Notes: a model not told the origin generated them from the sequence alone. 64,000 nucleotides of DNA from Cocos nucifera (GCA_006176705.1 QRFJ01000292.1:62001-126000); one strand, 5' to 3'; counted from the stretch's first letter, positions 10,392 to 23,000 are shown. Numbers and translations: made by a program.

Positions 10392-13027
10392 TGAAAAAAA
10401 ATTGAATTTTTCTTACCACAGGATGCATCTGATCGGATCAGATTTGTAGTGAAATAATTTTAAAAATTTTCTATAATCTGATCAAATCTGAGATTTCTCA
10501 AATTTGATTATATTGATTTAAAATTAGAAGTAAAATAAAAATAAAAATAGTAATAATAGTTATCACCTGATCGGATAAACCGTTTATCCATTGTGATGAT
10601 CTGACGACTCATCCAAGCTTCTGATTGAGCCGCGTACGCATCCGACCTCTACCAGTATCTACTTGGGTCAGATCTGAAAGTCTCCTCCTTCTAGATCTAA
10701 TCTTCAAAGATCAAATTTGGAATCAATAATGAATGCCTTCGAACCGATCTTCGACGACAGCACCTTCATCTCTCAATGCGGGAACTAGTCGCACAGTCTT
10801 TGCAGGAACCAACCTTTGATCTCTAAGTTTTGCCCAACCCTTTAGGCATGGAGAAGAGAAAGAGATCTGAAATAGGAGCATGGAAATAGAGATTTTGGCA
10901 GGACTTCACCATATTGAAATTGCGATGCACAACAGCTTGTGCAGGGCCCTATATATAGACCTAGTATAGAGTCCCTTTGCATATAACTTTGAACAAGTCA
11001 AAGTTTAACATGCAGAAGGACTCTCCACCTAATCTCCATGCCCACACCTTATTTTCTTAGATTTTTGTCACACAAAATCTTAAGAAAATGGCATAAAATC
11101 AATTTGGGATAAGAGAAAGTTGGCGTAGATAACATCTCTCCTAGAAGTTTGAACAATTCAAACTTTTTTGACCCATTCAAATAATTTGAATGGATAAACC
11201 CCAACTCATTCTATCTTTATCCACTAGGGGTGCACTCCATAAGGGGATGTACACCCTCTCTTCCTCATGTAACATCTAGGGATGCACGCCCAAGAGAAAA
11301 ATTCAAGGGGGCGCTACCTATTTCTTTCCTGTAAAGATGGGTCAACCTTTGACCCTTGTCTATTCCTATCTTATGGGATTTCAGACAAATCCTTTTAAGT
11401 TCCATCCAATGGAATTAGGTCAAGTCCTAATCAAGTTAAAATAAGCCTTGATCAGGCCAGGACTCGATCTAGTCAGATTAAGAAAATCCATCTAGAATTT
11501 TTGGGAGAGGCTTGTCCAAATTTCATATCATGATTTTAGGACAAGCCCTAATTTGGCAAAGACAACTCTTGTCTTGTTCCCATCTTATGGAATTTAGGAT
11601 AAGTCTTGATCAAGTCAGGACAAGGTCTAGTCAGATCAAGATAAATTCCTACAGAGTTTTCGAATAAGCCTTATCCAAATAGTTCAAAAAATTAGCAGAT
11701 CTTGTCCTATTTCCATCCGATAGATTAGGATAAGCCTAGATCAGATTAGGACAAGATTTTTTTGATCTAAACAAGTTTCAGTCAGACTAGGATAGAGCCA
11801 TACAAGACTCTCGAATAAGTCAAATCCAATTTAGCTTAGTCAAGATGAACCAAAAAACTGACAGAAGGAGAATATTAGGTTCAATTATGCGCTAGCACGA
11901 TTTTCTTGAACATAATTAGATCTAATCCAAATCAATCGAACTGGATTAGCTCATTGATGACATCCAGACCTAAATTTTTGTTTGTGTGATCCAGTTAGGT
12001 TCAGTACTGTATAATAATAGGATATGTCATGATCTCTATCAATGATATCATCAAAATACTTTTCGATGGATCAGAACTCTTTCGATTTACTTAATTAGAA
12101 TCATCGATCATCAAGATAATTCTAACTGATCCCAAAATCCATCACTGATACCTAGCAGTATATGGTGGCAATCTATCAAAATCGAATAGCAAACCTCTCA
12201 GTGTAGCTACCTATGTGATTGGGTTCTTCTATCATAAGCCTCGATGGGATTAGGATTAAGGTAAACTCATCAAATCCAACACCCATTATATGAACGAAAC
12301 ATTCGATTCAAGTTCGATGTGAAATACTAATAGAAACTTCTTTCTATTATTTCATACTACAATAGCCATGGGTTTTAGGACTCGATCTTATGTTCATCAT
12401 AGGACTACTCCTCCTCTACTAAGGTTGATAGATCCCATCTTGGTGTGATCCAATTTCTACAATGAACATGCTATAGCCAACATACATCTCAGGATTTCAA
12501 ATGGCTAGAAGATCGAGTTATGGTGTAGTCAAACTATAATACCCTCAAGGTGAGCTGTCGATGCATCTTAGATCAAAGAACTAGACACATGTTATAGCAT
12601 CGAGCTAGTCATCGACGAAAAGATAGGCTCTCTTATGACTGCTCAAGGTGGTCACGCTCAGTGCCCTCATTCTCTAACAAGTACCTATACTCTCGCTTCG
12701 GTATCCTCACACCATAGCCTCAAGACTCATCTATCCTAAGAAAATGATCGTATACTAATCTTTCAGATCGATCACCATCCTCATGATGATCCTACGATCG
12801 AAAGTAGTTTATGAGTTAATTATGATAATACATGCCTTAAATTCTCAACTCTTGAGAATATGTGTTATCATGCTTATTAACTCAATGGATGTATCATAGA
12901 TACTTTAATACACAATATGATAGAATAAATAATCTTTTAATTAATTTTAAATCAAAATTATAAAAATATTTTTAGAAAGTATTTAATAAGTATCAGTCAA
13001 TTTGGCTTCTCGAGCACACATCTAACA
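10392..13027 (-). repeat. Element A 3' LTR (complete, 2.6 kb)
   Basis: On the minus strand it starts tgttagatgtgtgctcg and ends ttcaattttttttca. It matches 25941-26616 plus the reverse complement of 44608-46611, which are the two pieces of the other LTR. A TATA-like ctatatata lies at 10950-10958. About 11880-13027 is clearly similar to the B-family LTR; the left part is much more diverged. Confidence 0.82.
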
Positions 13028-13243
13028 AACTTCCACTTGACCTAAAGCCAATTAGCTGCAAATCTAAGTCCTATCTTCTTAAGATTGGCTTGGATCTTCT
13101 GCTGGCCTAAAGATTTTGTCAGTGGATCAGTCACATTGTCTGCGGTGTTGACTCTCTTAACCTCGACATATTCTTCTTGAGGTAATCGCGGATTAGGTGG
13201 AATCATCTTCTTGGAACTCTTCCAACTTACAGTACCACCAGTA
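13028..13243 (-). pseudogene. Element A RNase H, C-terminal part with internal deletion
   Basis: Minus-strand translation gives VSWKSSKKM, then jumps directly to EEYVEVKRVNTADNVTDPLTKSLGQ and the C-terminal ANWL end. Compared with element B (28932-29400), about 200 bp covering the catalytic E and second D are missing, so the domain was already dead when the Tork-like element inserted at 13244. The upstream part of the same gene resumes at 18817. Confidence 0.75.
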
Positions 13244-13858
13244 TGTTGAAAATATGCGCTCTTTCCACACGGATCGACATGGCCGTCGGTGATTAGCCAA
13301 GCAATAAGAAAGTACTTCTTAGAGATCTCTACGGAAGCATGATCAAATAAATCAAAGAATAGAGAAGAAGAGAAGAAGAGATTTTCAGGAGAAAGAGTTT
13401 TTATTTAGTATATTTCAGCACTCTTACAACCTTGACCTATTTTCAGTATATATACTTTACAAAGAGTTAAGTCCAAGCTCATAGAAAAACTTTCCAAACC
13501 CAAACAACCCACGTATATAAAATAATAACCCATGAAAACTGAGCCAATCCAATTTCAAACTGAGCCAGTTAACCTACGACTAGGTTGGCTCAGTCCCAAA
13601 CTGAGCCGATCCAGTTGTGTACCATGCCAATAGTTCAAAAATACTGCTCTCTATCTAGATTTTTTTTTGAGACCTAACTGACCCAGTCTTGGACTGAGCT
13701 GACCCAGTTTCCAACTGAATCAGTTCAGTCTCAGAGTGAGCCAGCCTAGTTTATGAATTTTACTATTGAGACTGATTCTTCTTTCAGCTCGCTCCCATCT
13801 TCTCATGACCTATCTTCTCATATTTTCAAGATTTAGGAGTGCCACTTCTGAGCTCACA
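13244..13858 (-). repeat. Tork-like 3' LTR
   Basis: tgttgaaaatatgcgctc at the left, gagctcaca at the right. Paired with 18198-18811. Contains several copies of a ctgagc(c/t)gacccagtt motif (about 13550-13750) and a palindromic tatatata near 13444-13453. Confidence 0.88.
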
Positions 13859-14465
13859 TTCTCCATCTTGGTGCTTCCAAGTCCTTATGAACTCATCTCT
13901 TCTCAATAGACCCATCCGTGCCACACATCTCTGAAAGCTATCTTTAGAAAGTACCTTCATAAGTGCATTAGACTGATTCTTCTTGATATGGACCTTCATC
14001 AGTTCCACTTCATCTTCCTCCACCAGTTCTCTGATCTTATGGTACCTCACATCTATATGCTTTGTGCGCACATAATAGACTGAGTTCTATGCCAACAATA
14101 GAGCACTATGACTATCACTGAATGGTGTAACTTTGTTCTGCTCCACCCCCAACTCATCAATCAGTCTCCTAAGCCAAAGGGCTTTCTTTGCAGCCTTTGT
14201 TATCCTAATGTACTCAGCCTCTATGGTAGACAAGATCATGATTAGCTAAAAGGTTGATCTCCAAGATACTGATCCACCATATATGCAGAAGAGATATCCA
14301 GTAGTAGACCTCCTTATATCAAGATCACCAGCATAATTTGCATTAACAAATCCTTCTAGAGGATCTGAACCTTCATACATCTTCACAAATTGTTCTCCAA
14401 ATCCTCCTGGCTGCCCACCAAACATCAAACCATAATCTCTTGTTCCATGCAGATATCTCAATATC
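13859..14465 (-). pseudogene. Tork-like RNase H, decayed
   Basis: 14461-14246 encodes MRYLHGTRDYGLMFGG, then FVNANYAGDLDIRRS, where the usual catalytic Asp of the (V)DSDYAGD motif has become Asn. The C-terminal segment 14071-13859 has HIDVRYHKIREL and a KVLSKDSF tail. Stops separate the parts. Inactive. Confidence 0.82.
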
Positions 14466-14469
14466 CATT

Positions 14470-15592
14470 TTAATGCTTTCTAGTGTTTCTTCCCAGGGTT
14501 AGCCATGTATGTACTAACCATGCTCATAGCATATGCTATATCTGATCTATAGCACACCATAGTGTACATCACACTGCCTATAGCATTTGCATAAGAAACT
14601 CATTCCATGTACTCTCTCTCCTCTTCTAACTGAGGGCACTATAACTTGGAGAGAGAGATATAGCTCGATAATGGCATCTCTATAGGTTTGGCCTTCTCCA
14701 TCCCAAACCTTTTCAGAATCTTCTAGACATACTTTTCTTATGATAAATGGAGCACTCCTTTGCACCTATTTTCATAAATCTCTATTCCAAGGATTTTCTC
14801 AACTGGACCTAAATCTTTCATCTCAAATTCAGATGATAATGCCCTTTTCAACATTTTCATAGCATCCATCCTTCTACTGGCTATGAGCATATCATCTACA
14901 TACAATAATAGGTACAGGACATCCTCCTCATCTACATCTTTGATGTAGACACAATAATCATATTCACATCTGCTGAAACCCAGGCTCAAGATAAAGCTAT
15001 CAAACCTTTGATACCACTGATGAGGAAATTATTTCAAGCCATACGAAGACTTTTTAAGTAAATACATCTTTTCCTCCTGTCCCATCTCCAGAAAACCATC
15101 TGGCTGCTTCATGTAGATTCTTTCCTCTAAAGTCTCATGAAGGAAGGCCATCTTCACGTCCATCTATTCTAATTCCATGTTATGCTGTACCATCAGTGAC
15201 AACAAAACTCGAATAGATGTATAACGCACCATAGGAGAGAAAATTTTTATGTAGTCAATCCCTTCTCTTTATGAGTATCCCTTTGCTACCAGTCTTGCTT
15301 TGAATCTAACTCCATCTTATTCTGAAGGTGCTTCTTTCTTTGTGAATACCCACTTTAAGCCAATAGATCGAGTACCCTTTGGAAGATCCATCAGCTGCCA
15401 TGTCTGATTCTTCTCAAGTAATTCCATCTCCTCTATCATGGCCTGCATCCATGAATCATGATCCTCACTCTCCGTGGCCTTTGCGTAATTCTTTGGATCT
15501 CCATTAGCAGTGATGAGTGCATAAGAGATAATCTCATTAATGCCATATCTAACCAATCTCCTAATAGTACGTTGGGGCTTGTGCAAAGCCAC
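14470..15592 (-). pseudogene. Tork-like reverse transcriptase, decayed
   Basis: The N-terminal part (15592-15317) has EDHDSWMQAMIEEM, TWQLMDLPKGTRSIG and KWVFTKK. The palm (14989-14738) has CVYIKDVD and the intact YVDD box at 14891-14902 (LLYVDDMLIASR), then EMKDLGPVEKILGIEI. The region between (15000-15310) carries degraded fingers/palm sequence with stops. Catalytic aspartates remain but the frame is broken in several places. Confidence 0.85.
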
Positions 15593-15928
15593 TCATACTG
15601 GCACATCTCTGTCTGATGTCTGTGGTTCCTCCTGCACATCTGTCTGAACTGTCGGCCCTTCATGCTGATTTTGAATCTGAGATAATACTTTTCTGTCCAG
15701 CTCCACCTCAATAGGAACACTCCTATAAGTGGATGTAACCTGCATACCATCATTCTCTGATTGACCACCACTATTCACCTTTGTTTTCTTAGTTTCATCT
15801 ATCTCAGACCTCCTCAAGATGCTCTTCTCATCAAAGATAACATCTCTACTGATCACTGACTTCTATGCTTGGGAGTCCCACAGTAGGTACCCCTTGACTC
15901 CTTGTAGATATCCTATGAATGTCATTTT
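15593..15928 (-). pseudogene. Tork-like integrase-RT linker
   Basis: 15856-15593 is an open, hydrophilic segment beginning ISRDVIFDEKSIL, the conserved end of the copia integrase C-terminal region, followed by a low-complexity Ser/Gln-rich linker as usual between IN and RT. A second overlapping minus-strand frame here is a shadow. Confidence 0.7.
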
Positions 15929-16861
15929 TTAAGATTTTGGATCTAATTTTCTCCTCTCGATTGCCTCCATATGTGCATAGGCTGTGCAATCGAAGACTTT
16001 CAGGTGGCCAAGCTTCACCTTCTTTTCACTCCGGATCTCCTCTGAAATGCCTTCATTTAGCTTATAATGAGGAAACCTGTCCACAAAAAAATAAGAAAAA
16101 TTTAGAGCATCACCCCAAAAGAACTTTGGGAGTGATGTCTGCAGCCTCAAACTCCGTGCCTTCTTGATCAGTGTTCGGTTCATCCTCTCCACGACACCAT
16201 TCTGCTGGAGAGTCATCCTCACCATGTAATTGCATTTGATGCCATTTTTCTCATAGTACCTTTTGAAATCTAGGCTAGTATACTCTCCTCTATTGTCTGA
16301 CCTCAGACACTTTATCTATCTTTCTGACTTCTTTTCTACTACAGCTCTCTAGGCTCTGAACTGGACAAACATCTTTGATTTTTCTCGGATCAGATAAACC
16401 CATACCTTTCTTGAGAAATCATCAATGAAAGTGATAAAGTATTTTGTCCCACCTCTAGCTGATATAGGAGCTGATCCCCACACATTCGAGTGCACTAAAT
16501 TCAGCACTCTCTCGCTGCGCTTGGTATTTCTGGCAAACTTTATCCTATGCTGTTTGCTAAAGATATACGGCTCACTAAAATCTGTGCCCTCCTTCTTCAG
16601 GGCTGGGATCATACCTCTTCTGCTTAGTTCTATGAGCCCACGGTCACTCATATGACCCATCCGATGGTGCCACAGCCAATATAATATTTGCTTCTCCTGT
16701 GCCACTGCTAGCACCTCTGTACTATCATTTACCATTGAGCCTTTCATTCTGTAAAGATTGTTGCTCAGTCTTTTACCTCTCATCATCACTAAAATTTTCT
16801 TAAAAATTTTCAGACATCCACTCTTAGCCTGGCTACTAAAAGCATAATCCTGCTCCTTCAA
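15929..16861 (-). pseudogene. Tork-like integrase, decayed
   Basis: 16861-16349 has the GAG-pre-integrase end (LWHHRMGHMSDRGLIELS, HxxxH present) and GGTKYFITFIDDFSRKVWVY. The zinc-site cysteines are lost (YIFSKQHRIKF) and the first catalytic Asp is Asn (LVHSNVWG). 16225-15929 resumes with QQNGVVERMNRTL (catalytic Glu). The segment with the second Asp (16230-16345) is out of frame. Confidence 0.85.
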
Positions 16862-16867
16862 GTAGCC

Positions 16868-17290
16868 CTAAGAAATCAAATTCTTTTTCAACTTCAGTAC
16901 ATGCCTGACATTTGAGAATGTACGAATGATTCCGTCATACATCCTCACCCTGATAGAGCCAATTTCAGCTACTTTGCATGGGTGATCATCTCCAAGGCTA
17001 ACACTTCCACCATCGACCTTCTGGTAGGTAGCAAACCACTCCCGATGAGAAGTATAGTGGTGTAAGCATGCTGAATCTAATATCCATATAGTATCGCACT
17101 CTATGGATACATCTGATATAACTAGCAGGTCTTCTCCACTACTCATAGAAGCTGTATCATCTCCCTTGCTGGCCTTTCCATTTTTTGATCTCAAAAGGGG
17201 ACAATCTCTTCTCAGGTATCTAGGCTGATGACATTTATAATATTTCAATGTCATCTTCCTCTGATCGCGAGACTTTGACATGCCCTTGGA
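16868..17290 (-). pseudogene. Tork-like zinc knuckle and protease, decayed
   Basis: Open 137-residue frame. The knuckle (residues 14-28) reads YYKCHQPRYLRRDCP, with the first Cys replaced by Tyr and the Gly before the second half changed to Arg, so zinc binding is doubtful. The protease site reads WILDSACLHHYTSH (residues 66-79), D-S-A in place of D-S-G at about 17077-17069. Confidence 0.82.
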
Positions 17291-17928
17291 TTTTCCTCTT
17301 GTCTTCTCCTTTGACCTTTCCTATCTTTCGTTCACAGCCAAGATCTCAGACTTAGGGTCTTCCTTACAAATCTTCTTCCTTTGCTTATTTGATCTAAGCA
17401 CACCAACAACCTCTTCATAGTTTAGGATCTCCTTTCCATAAACTAGAGTTGTTATGAGACCATCATACGAACCTAGGAGAGAACATAATAGCAGTAATGC
17501 CCGATCCTTGTCGATCTTCACATCCAAACTCATCACCTCAGAGCACACCTGATTAAATATTTGGATATGTGCAACAAGATCTCCGCCTTCGGGTATCCTC
17601 AGACTATACAACTATTTCTTCAACCATAGCTTGTTCATCATGTTCTTTTCCATGTATGTGTTCTCCAGTCTCTCCCAGACCCTCTTTACCGTAGTCTCTG
17701 TGTAAATCTCGGACAAAACCTGATTGACCAAGCACATCCGGATTATGCTAAAAGCAATTTTCTCCAACTCTTTTCAATCCTTAGCACTGATCTTTTTCGA
17801 CCTTTTTGTGTTAAGACCTTGTAGATTCTCTGCTGAACTAACAAGTTCTTTACTCTTTGCTACCATAGAGTAAAGTTCTCCTTACCGTCGAACTTCTCAA
17901 AATCCACCTTGAATCCACTTGATCCCAT
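17291..17928 (-). pseudogene. Tork-like gag, decayed
   Basis: Starts at ATG 17928-17926 with SSGFKVDFEKFDGKENF, the common N-terminus of this copia gag type. An in-frame stop (usual Trp position) follows shortly after. 17611-17321 is open (SLRIPEGGDLVAHIQIFNQV...). 17930-18182 is the untranslated leader. Confidence 0.8.
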
Positions 17929-18182
17929 GACTTCAAATAAGTTAAGAACAGATTCCTAACATCCTTCATGATCACACACCAGTAAAACTATTCTTCACAG
18001 AAGATCTAACTAGCCCTAGATCTTCTTTCCAAACTTTTGTATTACCGTTCCTCCATGTAAATAATCTCCACCTCAATCTAGAGGCAACCACGAAGCAAAC
18101 TAAAAGTTTTTAGGATAAAACCTGGTGCAACAGATCTTGGATGTAGTAAATCCTAGGTGTCTTCCTTCCTTCCATGCAACAC

Positions 18183-18197
18183 CGCTTTGATACCAAA
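18183..18197 (-). other. Tork-like primer-binding site
   Basis: cgctttgataccaaa on the plus strand, i.e. tttggtatcaaagcg on the element strand, directly after the 5' LTR. Close to the Met-tRNA type PBS (tggtatcagagc). Confidence 0.8.
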
Positions 18198-18811
18198 TAT
18201 TGAAAATATGCGCTCTTTCCACACAGATCAGCATGGCCGCCGGTGATTAGCCAAGCAACAAGAAAGTATTTCTTAGAGATCTTTGTGGAATCATGATCAA
18301 ATAAATCAAAAAATAGAAAAAAAGAGAAGAAAAGATTTTTGAAAGAAAAGAGCTTTTATTCAGTATATTTCAGCACTCTTACAACCTTGACCTATTTTCA
18401 GTATATATACTTTACAAAGGGTCAAGCCTAAGCTCATAGAAAAACTCCTAAACCCAAACAACCCACGTGCATAAAATAATAACCCATGAAAATTGAGCCA
18501 TCCCAGTTTTAGACTAAGTCGGCTAACCTACGATAGGGTCGGTTCAGTCTGGACTGAGCTGACCCAGTTGTGTACCATGCCAATAGCCCAAAAATGCTGC
18601 TCTCTGTCTGAATTTTTCTCTAAGACCTAGCCAACCCAGTCCTAGATTGAGCCAACCCAGTTTTCAACTGAGCCAGCTCAATCTCAGAGTGAGCCGACCC
18701 AGTTTCTGAACTTTACTATTGAGACTGATTCTTCTTCCGACTCGCTCTCATCTTTCCATGACCTATCTTCTCATATTTTCAAGACTTGAGAGTACTACTT
18801 CTGAGCTCACA
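18198..18811 (-). repeat. Tork-like 5' LTR
   Basis: Starts tattgaaaatatgcgctc (TG changed to TA at the terminus) and ends gagctcaca. Same length as 13244-13858, with scattered substitutions. Confidence 0.88.
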
Positions 18812-19560
18812 CAGTGCACAGGAACAAACTTTTAGACATCGATTTTTGATCATCTTTATCAGATATAAAGTTTGAGTCTGCATACCCCTGGATTTAGAGT
18901 TTACCATGCTGAACCTCTTCAGCACCTCCTCTATTTGAGAGACCCAGCATCCTCTTCAGTTTATCCCTATAGATCTTAAATGAAGGATGCCTTACCTAGG
19001 TCTGCCATAGAAAATTTTTTAGATAATCATACTTTGACCTATGTCAACATGGGAATATCATTCCCAATTAGGAGGATGTTATCCACATACAATATGAGGA
19101 AGACAACAACGCTCCCACTGATCTTCTTGAGCATCCTTGATTTCTCCTCATTCTTGATTAAACTAAATGATTTGATTACATCAAGCATTCCAACTCTGAG
19201 ATGCTTACTTAAGTCCATAGATAGACCTTTGCAGCTTGCAGACCTTTATGATCACCATCACTAGATGTGAAACCAAGCAGTTGTTCCATATAGATATCTT
19301 TCTTAAGATATTCATTTATGAACTCCATTTTCACGTCCATCTGTCATATTTCATATACTACAATGGCAAGTAATGTGCAGATGGATGGCCACTGATGAGA
19401 AGGTATTTTGATACCCTTTCGCCAGTAGTCTAGCCTTGAATATCTCTACATTCTCATCTGCACATATCATTCTCTTGAAGATCCATTTATACCCAGTAGA
19501 TAATATACCTTCAGATGGATCTACCAAGATCTAGATTTGTTTTGAGCACATCAAGTCAAT
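18812..19560 (-). pseudogene. Element A reverse transcriptase and RNase H start, decayed
   Basis: Minus-strand translation of 18960-19560 matches element B's RT, with stops. The catalytic box at 19089-19078 reads YVDN (LYVDNILLIGND), the second Asp lost. 18817-18960 contains the RNase H beginning. Together with 13028-13243 this is one gene split by the Tork-like element. Confidence 0.8.
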
Positions 19561-20001
19561 CTTTGACTTCATTACCTCTAACTAATTCTCGCAGTCGATA
19601 TCTGATATCGTCTCATCATAAGTTCTGGGATCATCACCATGAACGCATTTTTCATGAGAAACATTTTCTCTACATCCTCTAAAATAGTACCTAAGTACAT
19701 TCAGAAGGACGAAAAATCCTATTTGACCTACGAGATGGAGGAGGTAGTGAATTATGGATCGACTCAAACTAAGTGGGTTCCTAAGGTTCTTTGGCTTGTT
19801 ACTCTTTGGAGATTTTCTCCTCGAGTCTAATCTATCTTTCGATGCCACCATCTTGAACAAACTATTTTCAAAAAATGGTGTGTCAACCCACAATCATATT
19901 ATGATTTTTTGAAAGATAGAAGTAATACCCTAATAACTCTTTAAGATATCCAATAAATTGAGCTCTAAGAGACTTAGACTCTAACTTATCCACCACAGGA
20001 T
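19561..20001 (-). pseudogene. Element A integrase-RT linker, right of the solo LTR junction
   Basis: 19893-19582 carries the conserved block VDTPFFENSLFKMVASKDRLD and the HGDDPRTYDETISDIDCEN segment that precedes RT in this family (compare 61650-61400 in B). It is cut at 20001 by the solo LTR; the upstream integrase resumes at 22290. Confidence 0.78.
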
Positions 20002-22284
20002 TGAAGAAAAAATTCTGATTTCCCGAACCAGGTTCATTCAGATCTGATCGGATCAAGAGATATATTTTAAAATTTTTTTCTTTTTAATCCAAATCAGATC
20101 TGGAATATTTCAGATCTGATCTTTATTATTCTAATAATAAAAATAAAATATAGATAAATTAAATCATATTTAATTTACTTTGATGTAGGGTAATCCTATT
20201 ATCCATTGATGATCTTGTATGCAGCGGAAGGTTCTAGATTTAGCCACGCAAGTGCCTGGCCTCTACCAATATCCACTCGAGCTGGATCTGGAGATCCTCT
20301 TCTTCTCTATCACATCTCTAAAAATTAGATCTAGATCTGATTTATAGGATCTTCAAAATATCTTTCAAAGATCAGCAGTTGTCCTTTGCAGTAGCGCAGC
20401 CTTCTAGCTTTTCGTCGCCTTTCTCTCGTCTGGATTACACCAACTAAGATCCCAAACTCCTTTGGACATGGAGAGGAGAGGAAGAAGGTGGACTTGGCAT
20501 GGAGTAGGAGAGGAGAGACAGCCTTGGGGTGTGGGAATTTTCAATTCTATTTCAGATACTTCTTGAGTTGGGCGTAGGGTCTTATTTATAGACTATGCGT
20601 GATCCAACTCCTCTTCTTCCCAACCAATCATAATCCTTTATGAAATCAGATCTAAATCTGATTGGTGAAAATAGAGTCCCTTGGATTCCTCCTTAGATGG
20701 TGCCTAAGACCAGTCAAACTTGGTTCTTAGGAGAAGTCTAATCAGAATCCAAAAAGGAGATGGAGTTCCTGTCCAACAGGGACTCCTAGGTGCCTCAAAC
20801 TTGGGCACACGCCAAGGGTGGCATGTGCCCTCCTCCTTGCCAGGTTTTGGTAGGAAGACAGGCCTCCACCAGCTCTCTAATAGGTGCATGACACATGGAC
20901 AGAAGTCAAAGTATCAATGGTCAACATTTGACAATCAAAGGTCAACTTTTGACCAAAGTCAAAGGACGAGAAATGGTAGATGAACAAAAATGGTAGGTAT
21001 TATCTTACAAAATAAGATAACTTTTTTCTGACTTAGATAGACTCCAGTCAGACCAGGTGAAGGCCTCAGATTGAGCACAAACTCTTTTGACTCAGTCAGG
21101 ATAACTATTTATGATAGTAAAAGAAGAATGTTAGGTTCAATCGAGTGCTAGCACGATTTCCTTGAACCTAATTGAATCTCATTCAGATCAATTGAACTAG
21201 ATCAGTTCAATTGATGATCACCAAATTCAAACCCTTATTTGTGACCCAGTTAGGTTCAGTTCTATATGGTAATGGGATATGTCATGATCTCTATCATCGA
21301 CATCATCGAAACTCCTTTCGATGGATCAGAACTCTTCTGATTCGAACAGCTAGAATGATCGATCGTCTAAATCATTCTAACTGCTCCCAAAATCCACTAG
21401 TGATACCTAACAGTATATGGTGGCAATCCATCAGAGTTGAATGCGAACCTCTTGGTGCAGCTACTTGTGTGATTAAGTTCTTCTATCTTGAGCCCCGATT
21501 AGATTAGGGTTTAGGTGAACTCGTCAAACCCTAGTTTCTGTCATATGATGTAATCATTCGATTCAAGTTCGATGTGAAAACCTAAATAGAAACTCTTTCT
21601 ATTATTTCACTCTGCCATGGTCATGGACTTCTGGACTTGATTCTCATGATCATCATAGGGCTGCTCCTCTACCACCGAGGTAGATAGATTCCATCTTGAT
21701 GCAATCCAGTTCCTACAATAAACATGCTACAGCCAACATACACCTCAGGATTCCGATTGGCTAGGAGATCGAGTTATGGTGTAGTCAAACTATAACACCC
21801 TCAAGGTGAACTATCGATGCATCTCAGATCAAAGAATCAGACATACCACTACAACATCGAATCAGTCATTGATGAGAAGGTAGACTTTTTAATGACTACT
21901 CAAGGTGGTCACGCTCAATGCCCTTGTTCTCTAACGAGTATCTGTACTTTAGCTTCGATATCTCCACACCGTAGACTCAAGACTCATCTACTAAAGGAAA
22001 GCAATTGTACACCAACCTTTCGGATCAATCACCATCCTCATGATGATTCTATGGTCTGGAGCATTTTATGAGTTAATAATGATTATTCATGTCTTAAATT
22101 TTCAACTCTTGAAAATATGAATTATCATTACCATTAACTCAAAGGATGTATCACAGACACTAAATACACATATGTGATAAGAAATAACCTATTTTATTGA
22201 TTATAGTCAAAATTATAATTTTTCTCTTAGAAGTGTATTACAAGTGTCAGCCAATTCTGGCTTCTAGGGCACATATATCTAACA
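20002..22284 (-). mobile_element. Solo LTR of the element B family
   Basis: 2283 bp, full length compared with the B LTRs at 26617-28903 (2287 bp) and 46612-48890 (2279 bp). Minus-strand start tgttagatatatgtgccctagaagcc, end ttcttca. The TSD is aggat (19997-20001) and tggat (22285-22289), one mismatch. No internal sequence is present, so it is the product of LTR-LTR recombination. TATA-like tatttata at 20583-20590 (element strand tataaata). Confidence 0.88.
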
Positions 22285-23000
22285 TGGATAATTCCAATTC
22301 TGAGATGACTTAGACTTGGCTTCTTATGATGCCATGTCTCATATGCAGTGGTAGGAACGATTTTAGATGGAACCCTATTTAGTAATTTGATAGCTGTCAT
22401 TAAACTATCCCTAAAGAAACTATGAAAGATCCATGAAGCTCATCATGGATCGAACCATATATAATAGGATCCGTTTCTCCATTCTGAAACCTCGTTAGGT
22501 TGAGGCATTTTAGGTGAAGTCCATTATGAGACTATACCATTATCTTTGAGATAGTCCAAAAATTTTTGACTAAGGTATTCACCTCCTCGATCTGATCGAA
22601 GAATCTTAATGGGCTTTCCGATTTGCTTTTCTACTTCGTGTTTGAATTTCTTGAACTTTTCAATAGCTTCAGACTTATGTCGCATCAAGTACACATATCT
22701 GTATCGAGATAGATTATCGATGAAGATAATAAAGTAGTCATAATTATCTCTGGTCGGCACATTGAATGGACTGCACACATCTATATATACCAGGGCAAGT
22801 AGGTCTGTGGTCTTTTTTCATGTCCCACAAAAGAAAGCTTGGTCATTTTGTCTTGAAGGCATGATTCACAAATCGGGTATGACCCAAAAGTCAATGGACC
22901 CATTAGTCTAGATTTCTTCAATTTGTCAATCCTATCTTCAGCTATATGACCTAGTCTAAGATGCCACAGATATCTTTCATTAACACCATCTCTAGATCAT
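22285..23000 (-). pseudogene. Element A integrase, decayed
   Basis: 22778-22524 is an open stretch with YFIIFIDNLSRYRYVYLMRH and KILRSDRGGEYLSQKF, including the second catalytic Asp. The first Asp is visible upstream as LVYIDVCSPF. 22290-22520 carries the catalytic-Glu region and C-terminal part with stops. 22800-23000 holds the HHCC pre-integrase segment (RYLWHL.LGH.AEDRI-like), also broken. Confidence 0.78.

Larger units (their letters stand above)
13244..18811 (-). mobile_element. Ty1/copia Tork-like retrotransposon (minus strand), complete but decayed
   Basis: Both LTRs (615 and 614 bp), PBS, and all copia domains in order gag, PR, IN, RT, RNase H are present, 5568 bp in all. The 5-bp TSD is cagta (13239-13243) and cagtg (18812-18816), one mismatch. 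It sits inside the RNase H of element A. The LTRs differ at very roughly one base in ten by eye over the first 200 bp, and several catalytic residues are lost, so this is an old insertion. Confidence 0.9.

Noticed and set aside
21211..22071. 84-98 aa ORFs repeated at 21211/21817 and 27857/28435
   Set aside because: They recur because the B-family LTR recurs; they lie in the LTR on the strand opposite to the element and have no known domain.
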